Shown one piece after another: positions 25,356-36,437 of a stretch of DNA of 64,000 nt. The translations under genes were made by a program, and so were the position numbers. The stretch covers positions 7,941,001 through 8,005,000 of the forward strand of contig OY987266.1 in the NCBI GenBank assembly GCA_963920665.1. The letters run 5' to 3'. A model generated the notes under the pieces. It was not told the DNA's origin. It saw only the letters and a list, made by a program, of their open reading frames with translations, and did not search any database. Positions within the stretch are counted from its first letter, which is position 1; each line of letters starts with the position of its first letter. Source of the DNA: Straminergon stramineum. Lineage: Eukaryota; Streptophyta; Bryopsida; Hypnales; Calliergonaceae.

Positions 25356-26205
25356 GCTCGCTGACATGAATGTTTGTGCTGCATCGGCCATTGTACATAA
25401 ATAAGATCATCTGAGCCTCTAGGCGTTTGATCATTGCTCGATCTATTGAAGTCCTAAGTGTGTATTAGAGTAGGAAGGAAGATTACCTTGATTGATTCCG
25501 GCGGTAGAATTAGTCTCACATGCTGTCTTTCATGTAAAGCGCCCATGTTTTATCTGCAAGAGAGCAAGTTAAACTGAATTTGCACACAAGAAACTGTTAT
25601 TTTCTTGTCTTCGAGGTTTACTTCCGTTTTCCTTTTCAGCGAAGAAAAGAATAGTTTCTTGCGTCCAAAAATCAACTGATGAGCTAGTTCGAGAGTAGGA
25701 ATTCAGGTAAAGAGTAAGAGAAGTTTCCTACTGAGTGTATGTAGAGTAGCAATACCTTGCCACAGCTGAGTCGCTAGGCAATCATCTGTTTGTTTGCTAC
25801 CTTGATTAGGGTTGCTTATCAAGGAGCTTATCGGTCTGACCCGATTGGCACAACTGTAATAAATCTATGCTATGTTATCCTTTAAAAGTGCCCCGAAAAG
25901 TGCTTTCTTCTTGAGCTCATTGAATTTCGAACGTCATCACCTTCAGAACTGGGGTTTTCCTCGAATGCGAAAGTGCAGATCAGTACCTGTAACAGATCTT
26001 GAACTGACTAACTTCGCTGTGCTCTTGACGGAAACCAAGTTAAAAAGTCAAGTCATTGCAGTTGGTACGCCTGCGTCCAATCTAATCTGAAGAGTGCCGT
26101 GCTAGCTCTTGGTATATGTGCCCCATTTACTGAGAGTCGATCTCGACGACCGGGCCGAAGAGACGACCATAGGAGAGCGCTCCTTTCGAGGTGTTGATGT
26201 GCAAA
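25356..26205. other. Conserved convergent spacer between the IFI-like and unknown genes
   Basis: About 850 bases separate the 3' ends of the two convergent genes. The stretch is strongly conserved in all four modules (for example GTATTAGAGTAGGAAGGAAG near 25458) but is not open in a shared frame. It probably contains both 3' untranslated regions. Confidence 0.5.
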
Positions 26206-27110
26206 TCAGGCTTTGGAGGAGTTGGAGTTGGAGGTATCTCTGGCAATGATGGTAATTCCGGACCAGGAGGATTCTCTGTCCAGTTTAGAATATTGAAATT
26301 GCATGCTCCGCTCATCTTTTCCCGCAATATCAGTTTCCGTTGGATTGCTTTGTATCTGAAGGCATCCAATTTCCAGACCTCATTGACCTAACGGGTAGCG
26401 AATCATGGATTGTAAACAAACGCCTCACAGTGGGACTAGTAAGTCCTGGAAGAGCTTCCACGGCTTGTAGCAGAACAGAGTAGTCGGTACCCTTACTTGG
26501 AAACTTTGTCGAGGTATTCATGGATAGGGCCTTCGTCTTCTGGAGTCCCGTGTACTCCCAGAGCCTAGCGAGTGATTATATTGATATGAGGGGCACCACT
26601 TCTATTGCTACGGCAGGCCGGCAGCTGACCTTTCGCATCCTTTCGCATCCTTTCGTTCATGTCGACGTAGGCGTTGTACCCCATCTCCCTCATGGTCGTT
26701 GCTTTATGTCGTCTCCATGCTTCTTCGTTAGCCCCAATTGCAATCAATGCCTGAAATTTGAGAAAACTCACTTGAAACACTAATGAAATTTTTGTATATT
26801 ATTCAAGAACTTCAGATTCTGAAGACCTAATCTCATCCAACCAAAGTAAATGAAATTATCGAGTATGAGTAGCTAGAAGTGTCGTCTTCGACAAAGCACT
26901 AGTTTGTGGGGTCCGAGGGTTCTCTGAAGTGTTCGAAATTCATTACCTTCCGCCTAGCTCTCCGTCGCTCTTCATCTCGCTTTCCAACACTGGCAATGTC
27001 AGTTCGCGAAAACTCTTTTCTATGGTGGTCCGCATATGAGAGTGAGTCGTGCTTCTCTGTCTTGGTCAAGTCCTTGTAGTAAGGGTCATGCCGTAGTTTT
27101 TCTGATTGGA
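26206..27110 (-). pseudogene. Unknown charged protein gene, copy A1 (5' truncated, internal stop)
   Basis: Three exons can be read on the minus strand. The first (to 26947) reads HDPYYKDLTKTEKHDSLSYA and ends at AAG|GTAATG. The second (26750-26497, acceptor TTTCAG) starts ALIAIGANEEAWRRHK and continues APHINIITR. The third (from 26355) is proline-rich. A TAG at 26565-26567 replaces the glutamine codon found in the other copies. The 5' exons present in module B2 are missing, because the sequence is fused at about 27095 to DNA normally found next to HSP20. This copy alone has 8 extra bases before the second donor, which brings the frame NWTENPPGPELPS into phase. I do not recognise the family. 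Charged, helix-like composition and Pro-rich C terminus are all that can be said. Confidence 0.5.
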
Positions 27111-27183
27111 TACCACTCGTGTAATCCAACAATATCTCACCGTACCGGCGATGGTGAACTTCTAACTTACAGTGCTTGTACCG

Positions 27184-27710
27184 TTAATGAACCTCAATAG
27201 GGATGGCACTCATCTGAGGATCTTCCTTGAACTTCGGAATCACAATTCGCAGCATTCCATTCTTCAGCTCGGCTTTCACCACATCTACCTTCACGTGTTC
27301 AGGCAACGTCAACTGGGTGTTGTAATTCCCGTAACTGTGAGAAGAACAGCCATCATCAGATTTGTCCGCGTTCTGTTCGCCCGAGATCACGAGCTGGTCA
27401 CCTTCCACTATCACCTTCACCTGCACAAGGATGTACAATCCATGTGAATTCCCAGAACTGCAAGAGGTTGTCTATCGCGAACACGAACTAAGGCGATTCA
27501 TTTGATTGATACCAACCTCCTCCTTGCTGAATCCTGGCATGTCAATTCGAAGTCTGTAAGCGTCAGTGTCCTCGACCAAATCATGGGGCGAACGCATGCG
27601 TGAGGGGAATGCGGAAGCAGTTGCGCGGAAGAAAGGTGCATCAATCATTCGATCAAAAGCATTCAGCATTTCGTTCATGTTCCTGCTGGTAGCAAAAGGA
27701 TCCCAGAATT
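27184..27710 (-). pseudogene. HSP20: Organellar small heat-shock protein (HSP20), copy A1, lacking exon 1
   Basis: Exon 2 (27710-27517) and exon 3 (27420-27184) of the HSP20 gene are open and keep their reading phase. They encode DMPGFSKEE joined to VKVIVEGDQLVI and run to the C-terminal PIEVH, with the alpha-crystallin signature NGMLRIVIPK. The exon-1 remnant at about 27888-27938 has lost its donor (GGTTCCT instead of GGTTAGT) and breaks off where the next module begins. The transit peptide, promoter and heat-shock elements are therefore gone. Translation could only start inside exon 2, giving an untargeted, N-terminally short chaperone if it is expressed at all. Most likely a pseudogene, though the coding part is undamaged. 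Confidence 0.78.
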
Positions 27711-29873
27711 CTACAGCATCGTAGCAATTTCATTCAGCCGAATCAGTACAATTTCAAAAGCAATCCAGATTGAGCTCGGACAGTATTGTCCAATTCTGCA
27801 CAACGTAGTGCAATTGTTGACATTGCTACATTATTCTGTCAGACAACATTCAAGAGTTGATAAGTAAAAGAAATAATCAGGAACCATGAAGTAGATCAAT
27901 ATTTCGGATCTGCCTTCCGGAGCTTCTTCTCGAATCACTTCTTGTATCGAATTACATTGACAAGGTATACTATTTTCTTTAACTTACCCTAAATTAAATA
28001 AAAACCTGATGTGAACATAACTAAGTAATGTGGATAGAGCATTAATAAAATTGGATGAAAATCATCCCTTGCACATTGTGAAAGAAGAATATTCGACCAC
28101 CTCAATGACATATGTAGCCTAGGTCGTCCTTCCAAGATTAATGAGTCTTGACTAAATATACACAAGAAAATGTAATGTAGGAAAGTTGGAATTGGAAAAC
28201 AATTTCTAGGATTTTTGAAATTGGAATTGCTTTTGCCAACTGCTATGATGCTTAGACTTTTATGTAAGTAGAGAGAGACTACATTTCTAGAATTGGAATT
28301 GTTTTTGGCAACTTCCTTGATGCTTAGTTTTTTGAAAGTTCGGAAGTTACCTCTCCACATTTTATGGGCCTATCTAATTTTTACTACCCTATGTTTGGTT
28401 TAGATTCATAAAAAATTAATCCGAAAATGATTAAATATGGCATGTAATGAAATGTTTAAAAATTGTAGAGTGGCATAATTGAATAGTGTAGAAAATATTA
28501 ATGAAATTAATTTGAACCTTAAAAAAAGACCCAATGAAAAATGAAAAACAAAAAATTGTATAATTTTAAGAAAAAAAATTGTATATTTTTTCAAGAACCA
28601 AAGGCTTTAAGTGTTTGATGAAGAGCACTGTAGCCATGAGTAGTGAAACCAATAAGCAATGAATACATGTATTGGTAAAGCCTTGAAATTGTGGTAAAGC
28701 TTTGAGGACCTCATTGCTAGAGGTTACAAATGATTTAGTAATGCTTGAAGTACCACAGCAAAGCTATGAGGACCTTGCACCTTAAAGTCATGAAACATTC
28801 CAAACCTTGTGAAAATGAAATTTAAAAAATTCAAAATGCAGTTAATGAAAGGATAATTATTCAACAAAAAAGAAATGATTTCATATGGAATGTAACAAAT
28901 CTGACCCCAACGTATGGTATTTTATATTAGTTTTCTTGGAAGATAGGAAGTTGTTTATTTAGGTTTCATGAACCTTAAGTTTTCTCCTCTACATTTCATA
29001 GGATTCTCAACTTTTTATTGTTTCATATATATCATTTTTTGGGAAGTTAGAAAGTTGCCATGAAGTTGCCTCTTCACATTTAATAGGCCTCTCCATGTGA
29101 TTTTGCTACCCAAGGAATTTTTTATTCTCCTCTTGCAAATATTATACACTTTCATGTAGAATTCTAGAAAATCTTGTGATTCCTACAATGGGCCTCTTCA
29201 AATATTACACACTTCAATCTACATTGAATTCCAAAAAATCTTTTGTCTTTCCAGCAGTGGGCCTCTTCCTATACTTTTGCCAACTAACAATTTTGATTCT
29301 CCTCTTGCAAACATTACAAACTTCTATGTAGAATTCCAATTCTTTTTTGTCTTTTCAACAATGGGACTCTTTTTATATTTTGCCAACCAATAGTTTTGCA
29401 AACATTACACACTTTTATATAGAAATTTGGAAAATCTTTTTTCCTTCCAACAAAATTTGATTGATTTTTGTACAAGGAGGTCCACTTCAAATTGGATGAA
29501 ATATCTCTTAAGATGGATGAAAAAATGATCATTACAAATAGTTGAAAATTTTCGTAATAAGAATACATGATTTTAGTCTAAATTTAGCATTTTTGAAAAT
29601 AGATTTCTCCATTTGTCGATATACAAATTTCCTGACACTTCAGTCTTTGTACAACTTTCAGTGACAAACATCACTTTTTTTTGTTGACTACCTTGGTGAA
29701 TCCGTTACTCTTGAATGCCAGCCACTTCGCTAATTCAACCTCTCCAAATTGTTACAAGAGATGTCGGACGTGAATTGTTGGTAAGCTCTGCCCTTGCCAC
29801 TTCTAAGGATTCTATGGCCATTGGCAGTGGAGAATCAAGCGACGACGAATATGATCATTTTCATTATGGAGTA

Positions 29874-30463
29874 AGGTAGTCTACTCTTATTGCGACCATC
29901 TTCTTCAAACATCGTAGTAGGCCCCTCTAAAATGGATAGTCAATGGTTCTAAAATGGATTGCCACAAATTTTCAAGCATAATTAAGATTTGTCAGGAGAT
30001 GGTTTATACTTTGCCAATGCATAGAATAAATGTCAAAGAGGGTCCATTTCAAAGCTAGGGTATGTCCACTTACTTTTTGTAGATGAAAATTGATTGCCCA
30101 ATTGACTTCTTACAAATGTTAAAAGAATTTAGGGTCCATTTCACTTTAGTATTGGGTGCATTTAAGAACCTTGTGTATTATTTTTTGAATGTTGCAGTGC
30201 TTGTTTTTGGTCAAGCCATATCTTTTTTTAGACTATGTGTGTGATTTTTGCAAGGCCTATGATCACAAATAGGTGCCTACTACATAATTCTTTGAAAATT
30301 CATAAGTAATTCAAAAATGCTTCCAAAAATATGAAACCACATGGGTTAGATTCCACATCAATTTTTCTTCAAGTAAAAAACAAGAAAAAATAATTCCCTG
30401 CATCTAAGAACTATCAAAAAGGCCGACCAGCCCTTAAATGGTCGCTTTAAGAGCATACTACCA
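29874..30463. mobile_element. TA-flanked AGGTAGT-type MITE, copy 2
   Basis: The left end is AGGTAGTCTACTCTTATTG and the right end in reverse is TGGTAGTATGCTCTTAAAG, with TA at 29872-29873 and 30464-30465. It is closely similar to 9186-9777. It is inserted in a short candidate exon whose uninterrupted counterpart is at about 46490-46598. Confidence 0.75.
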
Positions 30464-30654
30464 TAAGTCCATACAGTGATGATCACCGTTCGTTTGGGAA
30501 GTGTTTTCGGTAAACACCTGAGGAGAAGAAGAGGAGGAAATTCTGAAGAGGAAGAGATCATTGTTCTGAAGAGGAACAATGATCATTCATTTGACAGTTG
30601 ATTCTCACTCTCTCAATCTGTAAAATTTGAAACCTCCCATCATTTCTGATGCAG

Positions 30655-30740
30655 AAATTATTCACATAATCACCGCCATGGATGACTTCGCATCTCACCT
30701 TCTGATTGCAAATTTGCTGTTCTCATGTCCATTGCAATAA
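30655..30740 (+). pseudogene. Second exon of a small candidate gene, copy B1
   Basis: After the acceptor GATGCAG the frame reads IIHIITAMDDFASHLLIANL and stops at TAA, 86 bases in all. The same 86-base frame is open at 46742-46827. In this module the upstream exon is broken by the MITE at 29874-30463, so the gene cannot be intact here. Identity unknown; low confidence that it is coding at all. Confidence 0.22.
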
Positions 30741-31144
30741 TTATTTGCAGCATTGCCTTCTCCGTAATTGGATGATCAATTCTGGAAAGATGTGTTAACT
30801 TATGTGCAATTGCTGAGATGGAATGCAAGTAAGTTTACTTCAAATTAAAGATGTCAAGCCTAGTATCTCTAACTGATTTGTACAAGGTTCTTTTCATTTA
30901 TCTTTCCCTTACTTCCCAACTTCCTTGTAATTCCCCATATCAAATTTGAAGAAGAAGACACAAAAATTTGAATATTTAACTTGCCACGTAACCAGAGAAG
31001 AGAGATGTTGAGAGAAATGTTCAACTGAGTTATATTTCCTTCACCCACCAAAGCTACATAAAATACTAGCAAGATGTCTTTCTACATACCAAAGAATATG
31101 TAGAAATTCACTAGGTGTATTAAAGAATATCTAGAGACTCACTA

Positions 31145-31375
31145 TACTGAATAGTGAAACTAGGTTGCCCCTCACTAATTTCTTGACATTTGACACTATA
31201 GAAATATTTACTATTATTTTACAAGAATGCAATACTTTTGAATTAGATATTGTTGTAATTGGGACCCATGAACCTTCATGTGTACAGATGGAAATATATG
31301 TAGAAGTTTTGTTAACTCTGATGACTTGTAAAGTAACTTTCTTGAAGTAAAGCAACCTAATTTCACTATTTAGTG
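31145..31375. mobile_element. TA-flanked 231-bp MITE
   Basis: The left end is TACTGAATAGTGAAACTAGG and the right end in reverse is CACTAAATAGTGAAATTAGG. TA lies outside both (31143-31144 and 31376-31377). The other modules carry the empty site CACTAGGTGTATTG. The 60-codon frame inside is probably chance. Confidence 0.7.
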
Positions 31376-31719
31376 TAGGTGTATTGTACACTTACTAGCA
31401 ATGAAGTCTATGACTCATGACGATCTAACTACCAATGTCCTATGATGCTTTAGCTTCTTGAAAGTCCATAGACTTGGTTTCACATGACCTTACACTATTG
31501 GATAATGGTGGAGAGATACTCCAACCAAATGGTGTGGTTATGAGTTCCGTATTTGGTGGTATATAACAAGTTCAATACCTAGTAGGAAATCAACCTCTCT
31601 CCTTGATGAAAAGCCCTTTGCAATGTGTTTCTTCTACACACTTGTTTAAAAAAAGAAACCCGCAAAGTCCATACACTTAACTATGAAGTAATTCAATCCC
31701 GAGTACTCTTCTGGTCTCC

Positions 31720-31834
31720 ACTAGGGCTTTTTTTTTGCGAAATTTTGCCAGATCTATTAGAATTTGTCCCTCCAAAATTTGGCTTGTGTAGTGAAGCTAA
31801 CACAAGGGGCACTAGTCCAAAAAGAAGCCCTAGT
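31720..31834. mobile_element. 115-bp MITE
   Basis: The left end ACTAGGGCTTTTTTTTTG pairs with the right end CAAAAAGAAGCCCTAGT. It interrupts the sequence TGGTCTGCACAT that is continuous in modules A1 and B2. Flanks CTCC and CTAC suggest a 3-4 base duplication, but this is not exact. Confidence 0.6.
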
Positions 31835-31948
31835 CTACACATTGAAATTTGCAATTGGTGGTAAAAGTCTAGTCTTGTCAGTCCCAATACTATACAAGTC
31901 ATGGACCTTGTATTTTGCCCTATGCAATGAAATTCCGTTTCATTAGTT

Positions 31949-33245
31949 TAATCCATAAATGCCAAATTGGTAACTATGGAAATCATACCTTTTGGAACCA
32001 TGTGACATCATCAACTTAAAAAAAAATAAAAAATACTCATAGAAAGTCAAACTAAGGTAGGAGGCTCTTGAAGTGTGCACCTAAGGAGAAATGAACCTTT
32101 GTAGGAAAATCAGTAGAGCACAATATTTTTCATGTATTTTTGGTAGAAAGAGAAAAGAGAAACAATTCATTGCCAATTTAAATCATAATTTTTTTGCCTT
32201 CAAATGAATTAAATATGAATTTTCAAAGTCAAAGGTGCATAGGTCACTATTGGTGTGTATAGACTGGACCAATCTTAATCAAAATCAGCCTTTGAATGGA
32301 GCACTTCAAACTTAGGAAGTTTCTATAATTTTGACTCTTAGAGAATGATCCACATCATGCTTTCAATTATTTTAGCCTTACATCAATGTATATTTTTCTC
32401 AAAGGTATTTAACCCCTAAATGCCCAAGGCTTGTTTGGAGCTCCTTGAAATTTGTTCTAAATTGAACAAAAAGTCAACATTTTCATAAGTTGTACCAATT
32501 TCTTTTCAATTGTAACCGTACAAAGTCAAACTAGACATGTTAGAGATCACATAGGAAAAGAAAACATAACAATATCATTTATAGATCAAAAGATTATAAT
32601 GTTTGATCATGAAGGTGTAAAAACTATGAAAATTTTTCAATTTACTTTTTGCATGTCAACTCTAAAAAGTTGGTCTCTAAAAAAATATGAGGTTACAGGG
32701 CCTAGCATGCACAACTCCATTCAATTTACGGTTTTTCAAAATCTATTCTACAATTTTTTTTAAATGAATTTCTAATGCCATTTTGCTTCCAAGATCTAGT
32801 GTATTTGAAGCTCATTTTCAAGAGCCCTCAACACTACGGGAAGTCAAGATTGCAATGGGCATCCTTGCACTAAATCTTCAATTGAAAAATCATAATCCTT
32901 TATTTTTCAGATCGACTTTTTGATCCTAAAACTAGACTTCAAAAAGAATTCTCCAAAAATATAAACTACTAATAATAGCAATTTAGTTGGATTTTACTTA
33001 ACTTCAAAGTTTTCAAAACACCAGAATCTGGTGCCTTGGGCATTTTGGGGTTAAGAACACAATTAAAAAGCAAAAAGTGCATTGAAGGAACTGTGATTCA
33101 TTTTTGAAACTCTACTGCATGATTGTAAATGCCCCTCCAGAATTTGAGCCTCCTACCTTACTGAACAAGACCTCTCCTTTTCACAACAAAACTCCGAGGA
33201 TGAATAGTTGCACTTCTGTCCTACATAGGAGAATTCCTTCTCATT
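31949..33245. mobile_element. TTAA-type element with a nested insert, inside the module B1 SINE tail
   Basis: It starts directly after TTAA (31945-31948) in the SINE tail. Its left part (TTTTGGAACCATGTGACATC) and right part (AATAGTTGCACTTCTGTCC) match, in reverse orientation, the 222-bp element at 48243-48464. The element at 32413-33050 is nested in it. The right boundary is approximate. Confidence 0.5.
32413..33050. mobile_element. TTAA-flanked MITE, about 640-bp family, copy 2
   Basis: Begins CCCCTAAATGCCCAAGGC and ends GCCTTGGGCATTTTGGGG, flanked by perfect TTAA at 32409-32412 and 33051-33054. It is the inverse of the copy at 10545-11189. Confidence 0.75.
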
Positions 33246-33721
33246 CATCGGACAAAAAAACAATTGGTGGTAAAAGACGGCATTAGGTGACGGTCGCTCG
33301 AATCCCAACCAGTCACGGATGGTCAGATCTCACGCCATGCACGGATTGGTCAAAGGTAATCGCAGATACATACTGGCGAAGTCATCAAGTCTTTGCTTGT
33401 ACAGACATTTCATGCACAAAGAATATGAAATCCTGCAAACCCACGCTTCATCAATGATTCTTTTCGTTTGGTCGGAGATAAATGTGAGACTAGAAGCAGA
33501 AATCTGTGTGCTTACAGCAAAAACTGATTAGAATTTCATCTCTGTGTTGCTTCAGTTGCACCTGGTGATAGCATCGCTACTGTACACGAGTAGGCAAATT
33601 GGTAACGTAGGATGCACTCATAACAGATCCTCTGCTCCGAACCCGGTTGTGACAGCGAGCGTTGTGACGGTGTTGTAGTCATCAATGTGCATTTGATTTC
33701 GCAGTTCATCTTGTCCAAGCC

Positions 33722-34255
33722 ATGGCGTCCTCTACGCTCAGTGCCGTTACCAACGGAGTGGCAAGTGCTGCCACCTTCACTGCTGGGGCTGTCCCTGTGA
33801 TTTTATCCAGCACCGCAGCCGTTGCCACATACACAGTTGGAGCTGTTCCTGTGATTTTATCCGGCACCGCAGCTGTTGCCGGCGGAGCGAGGAACGCTGT
33901 TGCCGGTGCAGTGTCCCAAAGTGGGCATGTTCTGAAATACGCCGGCACTACTGCGAAAGGAGTGGTCAGCACTACAGGAGGTGCAGCAGCCGGTGCTGTG
34001 GCGATATCGACTGTTGGTACAGTGGGGTTGAAGATTGCCGGCTTTACAGCCATCGGACCTGCAGCAGGTTCTTATGCCGCTGCTTGGATGAGCAGCACCG
34101 CTATCGCCAATGGCGGAGCCGTAGCGGCAGGGTCGTTGTACTCTGTAGTCCAAGCAACGGCAATGAGTGGCGGTATCTTACTTGGAGCGCCGGCGGTGTT
34201 AGCTGTGGGAGCAGTCGCGGGAGCGGGAACTGTAGTTTGGAAAGGTTGGTTCTAA
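33722..34255 (+). CDS. ISG12/IFI6-IFI27-like membrane protein, long form (B1)
   Basis: The frame encodes 177 residues. The N-terminal part has two tandem copies of an 18-residue hydrophobic repeat built on GAVPVILS (about residues 17-55). A small polar loop SQSGHVLKYAG follows (about 70-80), then the conserved Ifi-6-16 core AGFTAIGPAAGS...STAIANGGAVAAGS, and a last hydrophobic segment ends in WKGWF. Family members are small membrane proteins; a membrane role is inferred here. The ATG lies in CAAGCCATGG, a good plant context. A 5' intron is likely (33356-33704, donor CAAAG|GTAATC, acceptor TTTCGCAG). Interestingly, splicing it would join an upstream ATG in frame to this protein, but the same frame is stopped in module B2, so the leader is probably non-coding. 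An AATAAAATC signal lies about 45 bases after the stop. Confidence 0.85.
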   Translation: MASSTLSAVTNGVASAATFTAGAVPVILSSTAAVATYTVGAVPVILSGTAAVAGGARNAVAGAVSQSGHVLKYAGTTAKGVVSTTGGAAAGAVAISTVGTVGLKIAGFTAIGPAAGSYAAAWMSSTAIANGGAVAAGSLYSVVQATAMSGGILLGAPAVLAVGAVAGAGTVVWKGWF

Positions 34256-35117
34256 GCTCTCTGAGATGAACGTTTGTGCCGCATCGGTCATTGTACACAA
34301 ATAAAATCATCTGAGCCTCTACGTGCTTGATCATTGTTAGCTATATTGAAGTCCTAAGTGTGTATTAGAGTAGGAAGGAAGATTACCTTGATTGATTGCG
34401 GCGGTAGAATTAGTCTCACATTCCGTCTTGCTTGGAAAGCACATTTGGTTTATCTGCAAGAGAGGCTCAAGTCAAACTGAATTTGCACACTGTATGAAAC
34501 CGTTCTTTTCTTCTCTTCAAGGATAATCTTATTTTCCTTTTAAGCGAAGAAAAGAACAGTTTCTTGTGTGCAAAATCAATTGATGAGCTAGTTCGAGAGT
34601 AGGAATTCAGGAAAAGAGTAAGAAGTTTCCTACTGTATGCATGCGGAGTAGCAACACTGTGTCACAGCTGAATCGCTGGTTAATCATGTGTTTGTTTTCT
34701 ACCTTGATTAGGGTTGTTTGTCAAGGAGCTTATCGGTCTGACCCGATTGGCACAACTGTAATAAATCTATGCTGTGTTATTCCTTTACGGTTAAAAGTGC
34801 TTTCTTCTTGAGCTCATTGAATTTTGAATGTCATCACCTTCAGAACTAGGGTTTTCCTCGAAGGGGAAAGTGCACATCATCACCTACAGGGTGAGCAGTT
34901 CCTTAACTGCTGACCTTCGCGCTTTGCTCATGACCGAAACCGAAATCTGAAACCAGAAATCATTGCAGTTGGTACTCCTGTGTCCAATCTAATCTGAAGA
35001 GTGCCGTGCTAGCTCCTCGTACCTTGTGCCCGATTTACTGAGAGTCTATCTCGCCGAACGAGCCGAAGAGACGACCATATGAGAGCGCTCCTTTCGATCG
35101 ATGTGCTGATGTGCAAA
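34256..35117. other. Conserved convergent spacer, module B1
   Basis: Homologous to 25356-26205 in A1. It holds the presumed 3' ends of the IFI-like gene and of the unknown gene. No shared open frame. Confidence 0.45.
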
Positions 35118-36437
35118 TCAGGCTTTGGAGGAGGTGGAGGGGCTGGGGGCGGAGTTGGAGGTTTCTCTGGCCATGATGGTAATTCCGGACCAAGAGGATT
35201 CTCTGTCCAGTTTAGGATATTGAAATTGCGTGCCCCGCTCATCTTTCCCGCAATATCAGTTTCCGTTGGATTGCTTTGTATCTGCAAACACCCAACTTCC
35301 AGATCTCATTGACCTAACGGGCAGCGAATCATGGATGGTAAACAAACGCCTGACAGTGCAACTAATAAGTCCTGAAGGAGCTTCCACGGCTTGTCGCAGA
35401 ACAGAGTAGTCGGTAACCTTACTTTGTCGAGGTATTCATGGATAGGGCCTTTTGCCTACTGGAGTCCCGTGTACTCCCAGAGCCTGTCGAGTGATTATAT
35501 TGATATGAGGGGCACCACTTCTATTGCTGCGGCAGGCGACCTTTTGCATCCTTTCGTTCATGTCGACGTAGGGCGTTGTCCCTCATCTCCCTCCTGGTCG
35601 TTTCTTTGTGTCGTCTCCATGCTTCTTCGTTGGCCCCAATTGCAATCAACGCCTGAAATTTGCGAAAACTCAAAACAGTAATGATCTTTTTGTATATTAT
35701 TCAAGAACTTCAGATTCTGAAGACTAAATCTCATCCCAACAATGTGAATGAAATTATCGAGTAGGAATAGCTAGAAGTGTCGTCTTCGACAAGGCAGTGG
35801 TTTGCTCTTCATCTCGCTTTCCAACACTGGCAATGTCCGTTCGCCAAAACTCTTTTCTATGGTGGTCCGCATATGAGAGTGAGTCGTGCTTCTCTGTCTT
35901 GGTCAAGTTCTTGTAGTAAGGGTCGTGCCGTATGTGACTGAAATTTCGTTTGGTGAGCCTGCTTTTCATCACTTTCTTCTGCGTGTCAGAATGCGCAGCC
36001 TTTTTTGCCAGAGTCCAGTTCTTGGAACTTCATCACGAGCTGAGGCCAGACGTCAATAAGATTATGATTGTGCAAATAGTTGGACCTGGGTTCACAACTT
36101 GGCAAGGGGCATTTGTGGAACGAAATCAGGATCTGACTCGCAGGTGAAGCACTGAGTGATTTTAGAGTTCGAAATTGTGAACAAGCAAATGAGAACTGCT
36201 CCACAATGCATCAACCATCATACATCAATTCCGAAACTTTCCGTTCAATGTTCAGAGCTGTACTTCGAAATATTTTTTCATGGAGAGAATAGCCGGCACA
36301 ATCGGCGCTGAACTTCTCGACGGCGCTCGCACGTCAGGTTTCAGATTTCTATTTGCAGGCGGACATCTTGGTGGAGTTTCCCCAGCAATGCTCGCAGCAG
36401 CTAGTGCTGCGGCTGCTTCCTACTGCTCCTTAGGCAT
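35118..36437 (-). pseudogene. Unknown charged protein gene, copy B1 (several breaks)
   Basis: All exon positions seen in B2 can be recognised: a start exon (ATG at 36437), a second exon (about 36136-36008), the HDPYYKNLTKTEK exon (about 35975-35815), a fourth (35652-35423) and a last exon (35281-35118). The start exon hits TAG at codon 6. The second exon has one extra base. The third has lost about 60 bases including its donor. The fourth carries an extra G shared with module A2 (GTAGGGCG), and the last lacks one A. This is clearly a pseudogene. Original function is unknown. Confidence 0.6.

Larger units (their letters stand above)
18820..27940. repeat. Tandem gene module A1
   Basis: First of four copies of a module. 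The left boundary is set by similarity of 18829 onward (TTAACTTAGTCTATG) to 42312 onward in module A2. The right end is where HSP20 exon 1 breaks off near 27938. Order: AT-rich spacer, Stowaway-like insertion, SINE, short IFI-like gene, unknown gene, HSP20. Features shared only with A2 are the 23636 insertion, the deletion between the unknown gene and HSP20, and the truncated HSP20. Confidence 0.8.

Noticed and set aside
31165..31350. 60-codon frame with a regular-looking protein
   Set aside because: It is contained in a 231-bp inverted-repeat MITE and absent from the empty sites.
33857..34153. 98-codon minus-strand frame opposite the B1 IFI-like gene (also 58883-59179)
   Set aside because: It is the antisense shadow of a GC-rich coding region and shows no motif of its own.
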